A stretch of DNA of 64,000 bases from Novosphingobium sp. EMRT-2 (GCF_005145025.1 NZ_CP039695.1:1483501-1547500), one strand, 5' to 3'; counted from the first letter of the stretch, positions 35,878 through 44,554 are shown. The notes: generated by a model not told the origin, from the sequence alone. A program made the numbers and translations.

Positions 35878-36603
35878 TCAGCCCCCCGCCGTCCTGTCGG
35901 CCATGCCTTCCGTCAACACATACCCGACGCCCCATACCGTTCGCACATGGCGCGGATCGGCCGCATCGTCGCCGATCGCGCGGCGCAGGCGGACGATTTG
36001 CACGTCGATGGCGCGGTCGGTCACTTCCGCATCGCGCCCCAGCGCCCGTTCGATCAGTTGCGCCCGGCTGAGCGGCCGCCCGGCGCTGCGCGCCAGTGCC
36101 GCGAACAGCGCGTATTCGCGCGAGGACAATGGCAGCACCGCGCCATCGCGGCTGACCGTCATTGCGGAGAAGTTGATGCGGAACGGACCGATCTCGCGCT
36201 CCTCGTCGCGCGCCATGATCCGCTCCGGCCCCAACCGGCGCAGGATCGCGGCGAGCCGCGCCACCAGTTCGCGCGGCAGGAACGGCTTGGCGAGGTAATC
36301 GTCCGCGCCCATCTCCAGCCCCAGCACGCGGTCGATCGGATCGCCACGCGCGGTGAGCATGATTACCGGCGTCGCGTCGCCCGCAGCGCGCAGCCGGCGC
36401 ACCACCGCCAGGCCATCCTCGCCGGGCATCATCAGATCGAGCACGATCACGTCGGCCGGCTCGCGTTGCAGCGCCGCGTCCATCGCCTTGCCCCCGTCCA
36501 CCGCGCGCACGGCATAGCCATGCTCGGACAGGAAACGCTGCAACAGCGCGCGCAACTCGGGATCGTCGTCGACAACAAGCACGCGGGGCGGACGGTGGCT
36601 CAT
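35878..36603 (-). CDS. OmpR-family response regulator
   Basis: 241 residues. The receiver has VVDDDPELRALL, phospho-Asp in VIVLDLMMPGEDG, Thr in MLTARGD and Lys in YLAKPF. The winged-helix output domain contains LSSREYALFAALARSAGRPLSRAQLIERALGR and RVIDVQIVRLRRAIGDD, ending VRTVWGVGYVL. It is the first gene of a two-gene operon with the sensor kinase. Direct repeats at 36,651-36,666, between it and the divergent gene at 36,794, fit its own binding site. Confidence 0.94.
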   Translation of the reverse strand: MSHRPPRVLVVDDDPELRALLQRFLSEHGYAVRAVDGGKAMDAALQREPADVIVLDLMMPGEDGLAVVRRLRAAGDATPVIMLTARGDPIDRVLGLEMGADDYLAKPFLPRELVARLAAILRRLGPERIMARDEEREIGPFRINFSAMTVSRDGAVLPLSSREYALFAALARSAGRPLSRAQLIERALGRDAEVTDRAIDVQIVRLRRAIGDDAADPRHVRTVWGVGYVLTEGMADRTAGG

Positions 36604-36650
36604 GCCCCGCCTTGTGCCATTCCCGCCCGGCCGCCGCCAGCGCGCAAGCT

Positions 36651-36684
36651 GTGACAAATGGTGACAGCGCGCCGTGCGTGTCAC
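36651..36684. promoter_or_regulatory. GTGACA direct repeats, candidate OmpR-type operator
   Basis: GTGACA at 36,651-36,656 and again at 36,661-36,666 form a 10-bp-spaced direct repeat, the geometry of OmpR/PhoB-family dimers. The same element recurs inverted as TGTCAC at 36,679-36,684. They lie in the divergent region between the regulator and the exported repeat protein. Confidence 0.55.
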
Positions 36685-36793
36685 GCCTTGCCGCATCATC
36701 GCGCTTCGCCGGCATCGTCGCGACACATCGCCCGGCCATTCCCTTTCCATCGCCGGACAACGGCGTTCATTTTCACGCAAAGGAAACCAGACC

Positions 36794-37309
36794 ATGATGC
36801 GCAAGACCATGAACACGATGATCGCCATGCTCGCCGCCACGACCCTGCTTGCCGGTGCCACCGCCGCCGAGGCAAGGCAGGGGATGGTGCGCGTTCGCGG
36901 CGCCAATGGCGCGGCCACCGGCGTCGCCGGGCCACGCGGCATCGCCGGACGCGCCCACGGCACCTATCAGTCGTCCGACGGCACAGTGACGCATGCCAGC
37001 GGCAGTGCGTTCCGCGGCGCCAACGGCAGCCGCGGCTATCGCGGCTCGTCCACGTCGGTTTCGCCCGACGGCACCGTGACGCGTAGCGGCCAGGCCGCCG
37101 CCAGCGGTGCGCGCGGGGCCGCCAGCAGCGCGGGCAGCTTCACCCGCTCGGCCGATGGCACCTGGAACGGCAGTCGCTCCACCCAGGCGACAAGCGCCAC
37201 CACCGGCAATTCCTATTCGGGTTCGACCACGATCGATCCGGCCACGGGCAAGCCCGTCCACTCCGGCAGCTGTACCGATGCCTCCGGCGCCACGATTCCC
37301 TGCCGCTGA
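36794..37309 (+). CDS. Exported Gly/Ser/Thr-rich repeat protein
   Basis: 171 residues with a Sec signal (RKTMNTMIAMLAATTLLAGATAAEA). The mature part is low-complexity, with repeated GTYQSSDGTVTHASGSAFRG-, STSVSPDGTVTRSGQA- and SFTRSADGTWNGSR-type units (SxDGTxT), and ends with a Cys pair (GSCTDASGATIPC). RBS AAGGAA. It resembles beta-rich surface or matrix-binding repeats. It diverges from the two-component operon and may be its target. Function unknown. Confidence 0.65.
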   Translation: MMRKTMNTMIAMLAATTLLAGATAAEARQGMVRVRGANGAATGVAGPRGIAGRAHGTYQSSDGTVTHASGSAFRGANGSRGYRGSSTSVSPDGTVTRSGQAAASGARGAASSAGSFTRSADGTWNGSRSTQATSATTGNSYSGSTTIDPATGKPVHSGSCTDASGATIPCR

Positions 37310-37387
37310 TCCCGGCCCTTCCCTTTCCCTCCGGCGCGGGGAGCTTCCGGCTTCCCGCGCCCTTCCCGTCGCCGTAAGGAAAAACCT

Positions 37388-37816
37388 ATGAAAGCCCTTT
37401 CGATCGCGCTGGTCGCGCTGGCCATCATCCCCGCCGTCGCCCATGCCGCCCCTGCCCGCGCCACCGCGCTGCCCGAAGGCGCCGCCGATCGCCTGCGCGA
37501 AGCCGATGCCAACGGGGATGGCGCGATCAGCCGCGCTGAACTGGGCGCATGGCGCGTCAGCCAGTGGCAACGCATGGATCGCAACGGGGACGGCGCCTTT
37601 TCGCGCGATGACCTGCCTGCGCTGATGCGCAGCCGCTGGGATTCGGATCGTCTGGTCCAGTTGCGCCAGCTCTACGACCGCAACGGCGATGGGCGCATCA
37701 GCCGCGCCGAATTCGTCGACGGCCCCGCCCCGGCCTTCGAGGCGGCGGACACCAACCGCGACGGCGTGGTTACCGCGCAGGAGATGCAGGCGTTGAAGGC
37801 CCGCAAGGCCGGCTGA
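37388..37816 (+). CDS. Periplasmic EF-hand calcium-binding protein
   Basis: 142 residues with a signal peptide (KALSIALVALAIIPAVAHA). Four EF-hand loops are visible: DANGDGAISRAE, DRNGDGAFSRDD, DRNGDGRISRAE and DTNRDGVVTAQE, all with Ca2+-ligand positions 1, 3, 5 and 12 (the last also lacks nothing essential). Calmodulin-like periplasmic sensor or buffer of unknown partner. RBS AAGGA. Follows the repeat protein by 78 bases and is probably co-regulated by the divergent two-component system. Confidence 0.9.
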   Translation: MKALSIALVALAIIPAVAHAAPARATALPEGAADRLREADANGDGAISRAELGAWRVSQWQRMDRNGDGAFSRDDLPALMRSRWDSDRLVQLRQLYDRNGDGRISRAEFVDGPAPAFEAADTNRDGVVTAQEMQALKARKAG

Positions 37817-37872
37817 GCCGCCGCCCGCTTCCCCAAACGCGCCCCTTGCAGCCGGATGTCCGGCCGGATCGA

Positions 37873-38208
37873 TCAGCGCTTGATCGGCAACCCGGCCGAA
37901 GCCCATGCGTTGAAGCCGCCCGCCAGGTGCGTGTCGACGGCGGCCTGCGCCACCGCGCATTTGTCGAGCGCCATGGCCGAACGCTTGCCGCCAAGGCAGT
38001 TCAGCACCAGTTTCCTGCCAGCCGCATCGGGCAGGCGCGAGGCCTGGAACGTCGACAGCGGCATGTTGACCGCACCGGGAATGTGGCCAGCGGCGAACTC
38101 GTCCGCCTCGCGCACATCCACCACCAGCGCCTTGCCCTCGTCCAGCAGCGCGGCAAGCTCGGTTGCGCCGATTTCCGCATGCCGGGGCGTTCCGAAACCG
38201 AAGACCAT
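37873..38208 (-). CDS. Single-domain rhodanese
   Basis: 111 residues from ATG 38208. Rhodanese fold: VVDVREADEFAAGHIPGAVNMPLS, and the active-site loop LVLNCLGGKRSA with the catalytic Cys. It transfers sulfane sulfur to cyanide or thiols. Divergent from the AhpD-like gene across an AT-rich palindromic region; the rhodanese/AhpD-like/thioredoxin group suggests redox or sulfur-stress response. Confidence 0.9.
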   Translation of the reverse strand: MVFGFGTPRHAEIGATELAALLDEGKALVVDVREADEFAAGHIPGAVNMPLSTFQASRLPDAAGRKLVLNCLGGKRSAMALDKCAVAQAAVDTHLAGGFNAWASAGLPIKR

Positions 38209-38262
38209 CCGTTGTCCTTTCCGTGTCCGGAGGGCGATTTGCGGCGCCCTCATAATTTGATG

Positions 38263-38292
38263 TTGCTTATATTGTAATTACATTATATAAGT
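38263..38292. promoter_or_regulatory. AT-rich palindromic operator between rhodanese and AhpD-like genes
   Basis: A core TGTAATTACA (38,273-38,282) is a perfect 10-bp palindrome. It is flanked by CTTATAT on the left and TTATATAAG on the right, giving an imperfect longer inverted repeat. The sequence stands out as very AT-rich against a GC-rich background. ArsR/BigR-type repressors use such sites near rhodanese genes; no ArsR gene lies beside it. Confidence 0.5.
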
Positions 38293-38333
38293 CAATATTA
38301 ATTTACAGCGAAATCCGGTAAAGGAGCATGACA

Positions 38334-38681
38334 ATGCACAAGGACTGGCCAGCGATGGCAACCGAACTCTCGGGGGCGATCAAGGAAGTGCGGCTTGGCG
38401 CGCCCGAGGTGATGAAGGCGTTTTCGGCCATGGCCAAGGCCGCCACGGATGCCGGCGCGCTCGATACCAGGACCAAGGAACTGATCGCGCTGGCCATTGC
38501 CGTGGCGATCCGCTGCGACGGCTGCGTGGCCTTTCACGCCCAGGCGGCGGTGAAGCACGGCGCGACGCGCGAAGAGGTCATGGAAACCATGGGCATGGCG
38601 CTCTACATGGGGGCAGGCCCCAGCCTGATGTATGCCGCGCAGGCGGTCGAGGCCTATGACCAGTTCGCGGCGAAGGGCTGA
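38334..38681 (+). CDS. Carboxymuconolactone decarboxylase/AhpD family protein
   Basis: 115 residues starting MHKDWPAMATELSGAIKEVRLGAPEVMKAF. The active-site signature CDGCVAFHAQAAVKHG (CxxC...H) marks an AhpD-like redox protein. ATG 38334 lies seven bases after AAAGGAG; ATG 38328 is too close. A stand-alone single-domain member, followed 21 bases later by trxC, so likely a peroxide-handling operon with a thioredoxin donor. Confidence 0.88.
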   Translation: MHKDWPAMATELSGAIKEVRLGAPEVMKAFSAMAKAATDAGALDTRTKELIALAIAVAIRCDGCVAFHAQAAVKHGATREEVMETMGMALYMGAGPSLMYAAQAVEAYDQFAAKG

Positions 38682-38702
38682 TTGCCAGAACGGACGAGCC
38701 GT

Positions 38703-39140
38703 ATGACCCCGACCGATGCCGCGATCGTCATCTGCCCCCGGTGCGAGGCGGCCAACCGCGTGCCGCAGGGGCGACTGACGCAGCATCCCACCTGCGGCAA
38801 ATGCAAGGCGCCGCTGTTCACCGGCCAACCGCTGAACGCCACGCTGGCCGCGTTCGACCGGCACGTGGGCAAGGGCACGCTGCCCGTGCTCGTCGATTTC
38901 TGGGCCGAGTGGTGCGGTCCATGCAAGATGATGGCCCCGGCCTTCGCCTCGGCCGCGCAGGCACTCGAACCCTCGGTGCGGTTGCTGAAGGTGGATACCG
39001 AACGGGAACAGGCGCTGGCCGCGCGTTATGGCATCCGGTCGATCCCGACGATGATCCTTTTTTCGGGCGGGCGCGAGGTGGACCGCATCTCCGGGGCGAT
39101 GGACGCACGCCGCATCACGGCCTGGGCGCAACGCCCCTGA
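38703..39140 (+). CDS. trxC: Thioredoxin 2
   Basis: 145 residues. The N-terminal zinc ribbon has CPRCEAANR and CGKCKAPLF, the distinguishing feature of TrxC. The thioredoxin domain has VDFWAEWCGPCKMMAP with the redox CGPC and the cis-Pro in RSIPTMILF. It reduces disulfides in the cytoplasm with thioredoxin reductase, notably under oxidative stress. It is co-oriented with the AhpD-like gene and probably supplies its electrons. Confidence 0.93.
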   Translation: MTPTDAAIVICPRCEAANRVPQGRLTQHPTCGKCKAPLFTGQPLNATLAAFDRHVGKGTLPVLVDFWAEWCGPCKMMAPAFASAAQALEPSVRLLKVDTEREQALAARYGIRSIPTMILFSGGREVDRISGAMDARRITAWAQRP

Positions 39141-39167
39141 TCGTTGCCGCCCATCGCAAGCCGTGCG

Positions 39168-39656
39168 CTACGCCGTGGCTTCCACAGACAACGGCAGGGC
39201 GGTTTCGTACTTCACCGCGCGCAAGGCGAAATGGGAAGAGGCCGCGCCCACCGACGGGTGCTTGAGCAGCACGCGCATCAGGAACGCCTCGTAATCCCGG
39301 ACATCGCGCGCCACCACGCGGATCATGTAGTCCCATTCGCCGGACATCGAATAGCATTCCATCATCCGGGGCTGATCGCGCACGAACGTCTCGAACGCTT
39401 CCACGCTCTCCGTCTGATGGCCCTTGAGCCGGACGTTACAGATCACGTTGACGCCCTGCCCCAGCCGTTCGGGGTCGGCCAGCCACACCGGCTTGTGCAG
39501 AACTCCCGCATCCTCAAGCTGCTTCACCCGTCGCCAGCACGATGGCGCGGTGCTGCCGACGCGCTGCGCGAGATCGGTGTTCGACAGCGCGCCATCGCGC
39601 TGAAGTTCCGTGACGATGCGCCGGTCGAGTGCGTCCAGGTCGAGCGATTCTTTCAT
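39168..39656 (-). CDS. Lrp/AsnC-family transcriptional regulator
   Basis: 162 residues. An N-terminal HTH (LDALDRRIVTELQRDGALSNTDLAQRVGSTAPSCWRRVKQLEDAGVL) precedes a RAM/AsnC effector-binding domain (MMECYSMSGEWDYMIRVVARD). ATG 39656 is preferred over a GTG three codons upstream. It diverges from phenylalanine hydroxylase, 92 bases apart, so it is a likely phenylalanine- or tyrosine-responsive regulator of that gene. Confidence 0.9.
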   Translation of the reverse strand: MKESLDLDALDRRIVTELQRDGALSNTDLAQRVGSTAPSCWRRVKQLEDAGVLHKPVWLADPERLGQGVNVICNVRLKGHQTESVEAFETFVRDQPRMMECYSMSGEWDYMIRVVARDVRDYEAFLMRVLLKHPSVGAASSHFALRAVKYETALPLSVEATA

Positions 39657-39748
39657 AATTTCCACGATTGCGAAATTCTATCTCACATATCGCACGATGC
39701 GCCTGCATTTTGAACAGGAATTGCACGCGCGTTGTGCGATCATGCGGC

Positions 39749-40615
39749 ATGGCTCAGGAACACACCGCCCGCCCGCCCGAAGCGGCAGAAGATTGGACGA
39801 TCCGGCAGGACTGGGCATCCTATACCCCCGCCGAACACGCGATGTGGGACCGGCTGTTCGAACGGCAGGCCAGGATGCTGCCCGACCGGGTCGTGCCCGA
39901 ATTCATCGCCGGGCTGGACGTCCTGCGCATGACGAAGCCCGGCATTCCCGATTTCGAGGAACTGTCCGAACGGCTGATGAAGGCGACGGGATGGCAGGTG
40001 GTCGCGGTACCGGGCCTCGTGCCGGACAAGGTGTTTTTCGAGCACCTCGCCAACCGCCGGTTCGTGGCCGGCCGCTTCATCCGGACGCCTGACCAGATCG
40101 ATTACCTGCAGGAACCTGATGTGTTCCACGACGTGTTCGGCCACGTCCCGCTGCTCGCGCACCCGGTGTTTGCCGACTACATGCAGGCCTATGGCGAAGG
40201 TGGTCTGCGCGCGGACGGGCTGGGAGCGATCGAGCGGCTGGCGCGGATCTACTGGTACACGGTGGAATTCGGACTCATCCGGCAGGAGAGCGGGTTGCGG
40301 CTCTATGGCGCCGGGATCGTCTCGTCGTTCGGGGAATCGGTGTTCGCGCTGGACGATCCCTCGCCCAACCGTCTGGGCTTCGACCTGCGGCGGTTGATGC
40401 GCACGCGCTACCGCATCGACGATTACCAGCAGAGCTATTTCGTGATCGACAGCTTCGAAGACCTGCTGCGACAGACCATCGAGACCGATTTCGCGCCGCT
40501 CTATGCGGAATTGGACGGCCAGCCCGATCTGGATGTCGATACGGTATTGCCGACCGATCGCGTGCATACGTTGGGGACGCAGGCCTATGCCCGCGAAAAA
40601 CACGCGACGGCCTGA
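39749..40615 (+). CDS. phhA: Phenylalanine 4-hydroxylase
   Basis: 288 residues, bacterial single-domain PAH. The 2-His-1-Glu iron site is HDVFGH plus Glu in YWYTVEFGL; the pterin region includes LAHPVFADYMQAYG and YGAGIVSSFGE. It converts phenylalanine to tyrosine using tetrahydropterin and O2. No pterin-recycling gene (phhB) is next to it. The AsnC regulator at 39,168-39,656 is divergent. The start at 39749 has a weak RBS. Confidence 0.95.
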   Translation: MAQEHTARPPEAAEDWTIRQDWASYTPAEHAMWDRLFERQARMLPDRVVPEFIAGLDVLRMTKPGIPDFEELSERLMKATGWQVVAVPGLVPDKVFFEHLANRRFVAGRFIRTPDQIDYLQEPDVFHDVFGHVPLLAHPVFADYMQAYGEGGLRADGLGAIERLARIYWYTVEFGLIRQESGLRLYGAGIVSSFGESVFALDDPSPNRLGFDLRRLMRTRYRIDDYQQSYFVIDSFEDLLRQTIETDFAPLYAELDGQPDLDVDTVLPTDRVHTLGTQAYAREKHATA

Positions 40616-40660
40616 TACTTCCCCCCAACCCGACACGGGCAAGCCCGGAGCACGCGCAAA

Positions 40661-40688
40661 AAGGGGCGACCGTTGCCGGCCGCCCCTT
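40661..40688. terminator. Bidirectional terminator between phhA and TonB receptor
   Basis: Stem AAGGGGCG (40,661-40,668) / CGCCCCTT (40,681-40,688) with a 12-base loop, between two convergent genes. A preceding A-run gives the T-tract on the minus strand. Confidence 0.75.
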
Positions 40689-40714
40689 CGCTGGCGTTCA
40701 CGCGCCGGGGAAGA

Positions 40715-43111
40715 TCAGAACTTCTTGTTCACCGTCACCGCGAATTCGCGTGGCCGGCCGACGTTCGAATAGGCCGTGCCGGCGGACGACGCGAGCGCCT
40801 GGAACCGCAACGGCAGGTAGTAATACTTGTCGAACAGGTTCTGCGCTTCCACCGAAATCGACAGATCCTCGTTTGCGTTCCGCCAGGTGATGCGAGCATT
40901 GGCCAGCGTGTAGGACGGGTTGTAATCCAGCGGCCCGAAGTTACCGCCGCCCAGCGCGAGGCGCCCGATCGTCTGCTTGCCCACATGCGACAGGTCGATG
41001 CGCGGCGTGATGGAACCGGAAGAACCGAGATCGGCGCGGTACTGCACGCCAAGGCTCCACCGCCACTTCGGCGTGGTGATCGGATCGGCCAGACGGATCG
41101 ATCCGCCCACCGTCGGCCCGATGCGCGACCACGAGCCGTCGATGTAGCTGAGCGAACCATCGATATCGAGACCGGGGATCGGGCTTGCGCTCAGTTCGGC
41201 CTCGGCGCCCGCCATATGCCCGTCACCCGCGTTCTGGATCGCCGCGCAGGGGAACGGATCGGTTCCCACGGCAAAACCATCAAGCAGCGAACAGTCGCCG
41301 ATCGGCAGCTGGATATTCTTGTAGTCGTTGTAGAAGCCGGAAAGGTTCAGGCGCAGCTTGCGGTCGAACAGATCGGTCTTCAGGCCGCCTTCGTAAGCGG
41401 TCAGCGTTTCCGGCGTGAAGGTACCGTTCTTCGCCTGCGCCTTGGTGAACGGACGCGCGGTCACACCGCCGCCCTTGAAACCGGTGCTGACGGTCGCATA
41501 GGCCAAAACTTGCGGGCTGAAGCGATAGTCGACCGAAATACGCCAGTCGACCTTGTGGCCATCGTACTTGGCAACCGAACCATCCAGCGCGCCGACACCG
41601 AAGATATCGACCAGCGGACCGCCGCTCCAGTTCTTGCGAACGAAGGTGTAGTCCTTGTGCTCCTTGGTGTAGCGCAGACCACCGGTGATCGTCAGCCCTT
41701 CGACGGGCCGGACGATGACCGTACCGAACGCCGCCTTGCTGTTGGCGTTGACCGGATCGTTGCCCAGGAACTGCAGGAACAACGGCGGCGCGCCATGGCC
41801 GATATAGCGGATGTCCTGCCGGGTGAAGTAGATCGACTGCTGGTCGTTGTAATAGCCACCCAGGGTCCAGTCGACCATATCGCCGATCTTGCCGTTAAGG
41901 CGCAGTTCCTGGCTGAAGAAGCGGAAGCGCAGATCGTTGAAGCCGGCGCCGCCAATGAGCGGATCGGGCGTGTAATCGTCATCGGTGCCAAACTGTTCGC
42001 GATATTTGCGATAGGCCGTGATCGACTGGATCTTCAGCGAATCGTTCAGCGAAATGTTCAAATTGCTGGAAACGCCCCAGCCCGTGAACTTCGTGGTGTT
42101 GGGCATGGTATAGGCTTGCGCGGCCTGCCCGCCAGCCGGAAGGTAGAAACTGGCATAGGTGCAATAGCGGCCGCAGGTAAAATCGATCCCGTCCGATTTC
42201 GCAGGGTTGGAATAGGACAGCACACCCGCCGCGTTGGTGCGGTTTTCGTAGGTGTAATCGCCGGTCACCGTCCAGTCGATCGTGTCGTTGGGATTGTAAC
42301 GCAGTGACCCGCGCAGACCCGAATAGTTCTTCTCGCCAAGCTTGGCGACAACGCAGTTCGACGGCGTGGAGGCATTGCCGGCGATACCGAGGGCATTGCC
42401 CGGCTTCGCACAGCCATAGTCAATCTGACTGACATAGCCGTCCTGGCGCTTGAACACCCCGGAAACGCGGGCATAGAGCCCCTCGGCAAGCTTGAAATTG
42501 GCACTTCCGCGCAGATCGATGCGGTTGCGGGAACCATAGGCCGCCTCGACCGAGCCGCTGTTTTCCGCGGCGGGCTTGGCCGAGAACAACTTGATCGCGC
42601 CACCGATGGAGTTCCGGCCCGTCAGCGTTCCCTGCGGACCACGCAGCACTTCCACGCGATCCAGGTCCAGCAAGTCCATGACGCTGCCGGTCAGGGTCGC
42701 GAAATAGACGTCATCGACGTAGATGCCGACGCCCGGTTCGTAGGCGGGGTTGAAGTCATACTGGCCGATGCCGCGAATGTAGGCCGCCATCGACGATCCG
42801 AAGGCCCCGCCCATCTGCGTCAGCTGGACGTTGGGCGCCTGGGCCGCGATCTGGGAAATATCCGTCTGGTTGCGTGCTTCCAGAAGCTTGGAATCGACCG
42901 CCGTGATCGACAACGGGGTATCCTGCAAGCGTTGCGACCGGAACTGCGCCGTCACCACGATTTCCCGCGACGCGGCGGATTCATCCGCTGATGATTGTGC
43001 CTGCGCGGCTTCCTGCGCGAAGGCGGGCATGGCGAGACCAAACGCCAGCGCCGCGGCACTTCCCGCGGAAAAAAGACGCACGATTCCTGCAGTACGGTTG
43101 GCGATTGCCAT
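40715..43111 (-). CDS. TonB-dependent receptor of the MarR regulon
   Basis: 798 residues. Signal peptide (VRLFSAGSAAALAFGLAMPAFA), a TonB-box-like region (REIVVTAQFRSQRLQDTPLSITAV), plug (YIRGIGQYDF, YVDDVYFATL, EVLRGPQGTLTGRNSIGGAIKL) and a 22-strand-type barrel ending REFAVTVNKKF. It belongs to the class common in sphingomonads that imports aromatic compounds, including lignin-derived dimers. Operator A lies 44 bases upstream and a further half site (TGTTAGTAT) lies at 43,123. Confidence 0.93.
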   Translation of the reverse strand: MAIANRTAGIVRLFSAGSAAALAFGLAMPAFAQEAAQAQSSADESAASREIVVTAQFRSQRLQDTPLSITAVDSKLLEARNQTDISQIAAQAPNVQLTQMGGAFGSSMAAYIRGIGQYDFNPAYEPGVGIYVDDVYFATLTGSVMDLLDLDRVEVLRGPQGTLTGRNSIGGAIKLFSAKPAAENSGSVEAAYGSRNRIDLRGSANFKLAEGLYARVSGVFKRQDGYVSQIDYGCAKPGNALGIAGNASTPSNCVVAKLGEKNYSGLRGSLRYNPNDTIDWTVTGDYTYENRTNAAGVLSYSNPAKSDGIDFTCGRYCTYASFYLPAGGQAAQAYTMPNTTKFTGWGVSSNLNISLNDSLKIQSITAYRKYREQFGTDDDYTPDPLIGGAGFNDLRFRFFSQELRLNGKIGDMVDWTLGGYYNDQQSIYFTRQDIRYIGHGAPPLFLQFLGNDPVNANSKAAFGTVIVRPVEGLTITGGLRYTKEHKDYTFVRKNWSGGPLVDIFGVGALDGSVAKYDGHKVDWRISVDYRFSPQVLAYATVSTGFKGGGVTARPFTKAQAKNGTFTPETLTAYEGGLKTDLFDRKLRLNLSGFYNDYKNIQLPIGDCSLLDGFAVGTDPFPCAAIQNAGDGHMAGAEAELSASPIPGLDIDGSLSYIDGSWSRIGPTVGGSIRLADPITTPKWRWSLGVQYRADLGSSGSITPRIDLSHVGKQTIGRLALGGGNFGPLDYNPSYTLANARITWRNANEDLSISVEAQNLFDKYYYLPLRFQALASSAGTAYSNVGRPREFAVTVNKKF

Positions 43112-43154
43112 ATCCCCTCTCCTGTTAGTATCCTCTACGGGAAAGCCTTGCTAA

Positions 43155-43173
43155 TTGTTAGTTAGGCATACAA
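43155..43173. promoter_or_regulatory. Operator A of the MarR regulon
   Basis: TTGTTAG-TTAGG-CATACAA, an inverted repeat between the TonB receptor (start 43,111, minus) and the MarR gene (start 43,306, plus). Matches three other copies in the cluster. Likely bound by the MarR protein, with autoregulation. Confidence 0.75.
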
Positions 43174-43305
43174 ACTTACTCATGGCAAGCGCTTCCTGCA
43201 CCATGCCGCAGCAAAAACCGCGCTGATGCACAAAAGCCACAAGAACTCTGCCCGCTTGGCGCCCGCCTCTTGCCGTACGCGCCGGGTGCGGCGATAGGAA
43301 ACGCC

Positions 43306-43797
43306 ATGACTTCCATGGCTTCCGCCCCCACCGATCCCCAGACCGACGGCAACGAAAACGTCGCCCTGCTGATCGACCTGCTGAAGCTCGCCACCTTCAT
43401 CGCCGGTCCGATGCGCGAAGGCGTGGCGGAGCCGCTCGCACTGAGTGCCACCGACCTGCGCCTGATCCTCGCGCTCGGCGGCGAAGGCGAACTGGCTGGG
43501 CACGACCTGTCCGAAATCATGGGAGTGCCTCCCATGAATGTCAGCCGCGCGCTGGCCAGCCTGCTGGAACGCGGCCTTGTCGAATCCGGCAGCGATCCGG
43601 CGAACCGGCGCCGAAAACCTTTCCGGCTGAGCGCGCGAGGGCAGGCTGTTTTTGCCGACACGCTGCCCGCCATGGCGAACGTGGGCGGAGCCCTTTTCGC
43701 CGATCTCGGCAAGGCGGAGCGCGCGGCGTTCGGCCAGGCCATGCAGGCCGTGCTGGCGCGCATTCCGGCCTGGATGGATCGTCACGGACCCGCCTGA
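43306..43797 (+). CDS. MarR-family repressor
   Basis: 163 residues from ATG 43306 with AGGAA upstream. The winged helix spans about 45-120: LALSATDLRLILALGGEGELAGHDLSEIMGVPPMNVSRALASLLERGLVESGSDPANRRRKPFRLSARGQAVFA. Dimeric MarR proteins release DNA on binding small aromatic ligands. Four matching inverted repeats sit within 6 kb. It is the only regulator in the 40.7-49.4 kb cluster, so it is the likely binder. Confidence 0.9.
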   Translation: MTSMASAPTDPQTDGNENVALLIDLLKLATFIAGPMREGVAEPLALSATDLRLILALGGEGELAGHDLSEIMGVPPMNVSRALASLLERGLVESGSDPANRRRKPFRLSARGQAVFADTLPAMANVGGALFADLGKAERAAFGQAMQAVLARIPAWMDRHGPA

Positions 43798-43816
43798 CGA
43801 TCGATCCCAACGCGCG

Positions 43817-44512
43817 TCATGATGTCGCCTTGCTGGCCAGCACCGCGCCAAAGCGGGGATGGGCGAAGTGCATCGGCACATCATGGCGGTGTGGCCATGT
43901 CTGGCGGATTTCCGCGCTGCGGATTTCATCCGGGCCGAACGGATTTTCGGGATAGCATTCGGTCAAGGGCTGTAGATGCGCGGTGGTCTTCGACCAGCCG
44001 GCTTCGTATTCGCCCTGCCACTGCATCATGTAGTCCAGCCGCTTGATCTTCCACACGCCATCTTCGCGCACGTAATCGTTCTCGTAGATCCCCGCTTCCA
44101 TAAATTGGAGCGGCAGACCTTCCGGCTTGAAGGCGCGTGTTTCGTGGCTGCCGCCAAACAGCATGCCGCGGAACCGGCCCTTTGCGGTTTGCCGGTCGGG
44201 CGCGACGGTGATGATGTCCTGCATCTGGAAATGATCGAGCAGGAAGCCATAGGCCGGCGCTTCCTCGCCCGGGGCCAGGAACAAGCTTCGGAACCAGGTG
44301 CCATAGAGCCGGCGGGCGCCTTCGCGGCCCCGGTAGATGCCCGACAGGAAGATCACCTCGCCATCCTCGGCAAAAAGCTCGGCCACGTCGTCGGCCCGGT
44401 TGAAGTCGATGTAATAGCCATAGGCCCAGTGCAAGCGGCGGATGGCGTTCACGTCCTCCAGCAGCCCCAAGCGGTTTTCCAGCGCCTCCAGGCGGGCGGA
44501 AACGTCCGTCAT
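43817..44512 (-). CDS. NTF2-like (SnoaL/LdpA-type) protein, candidate diarylpropane lyase
   Basis: 231 residues from ATG 44512. The NTF2-like fold is indicated by LEDVNAIRRLHWAYGYYIDFNRADDVAELFAEDGEVIFL and a C-terminal EAGIYENDYVREDGVWKIKRLDYMMQW. Members of the family dehydrate or cyclise, and sphingomonad LdpA, a cofactorless deformylating lyase of lignin diarylpropanes, is one of them. It shares operator B with the SDR and lies 2 kb from a lignostilbene dioxygenase, the enzyme that follows LdpA. The LdpA-like role is inferred from neighbours; aldehyde or sugar substrates of other SnoaL enzymes remain possible. Confidence 0.7.
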   Translation of the reverse strand: MTDVSARLEALENRLGLLEDVNAIRRLHWAYGYYIDFNRADDVAELFAEDGEVIFLSGIYRGREGARRLYGTWFRSLFLAPGEEAPAYGFLLDHFQMQDIITVAPDRQTAKGRFRGMLFGGSHETRAFKPEGLPLQFMEAGIYENDYVREDGVWKIKRLDYMMQWQGEYEAGWSKTTAHLQPLTECYPENPFGPDEIRSAEIRQTWPHRHDVPMHFAHPRFGAVLASKATS

Positions 44513-44535
44513 TTCTACTCTCCCAATTCCAATTT

Positions 44536-44554
44536 TTGTATGTAACACTAACAA
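44536..44554. promoter_or_regulatory. Operator B of the MarR regulon
   Basis: TTGTATG-TAACA-CTAACAA, in the divergent promoter between the NTF2-like gene (44,512) and the SDR (44,588), so one site can control both. Reverse complement aligns with operator A over the whole length apart from the 5-base spacer. Confidence 0.78.

Noticed and set aside
43119-43135. CTGTTAGTATCCTCTAC as a fifth full regulon operator
   Set aside because: Only the left half (TGTTAGTAT) matches. The right half lacks CWWACAA, so it is listed only as a half site.
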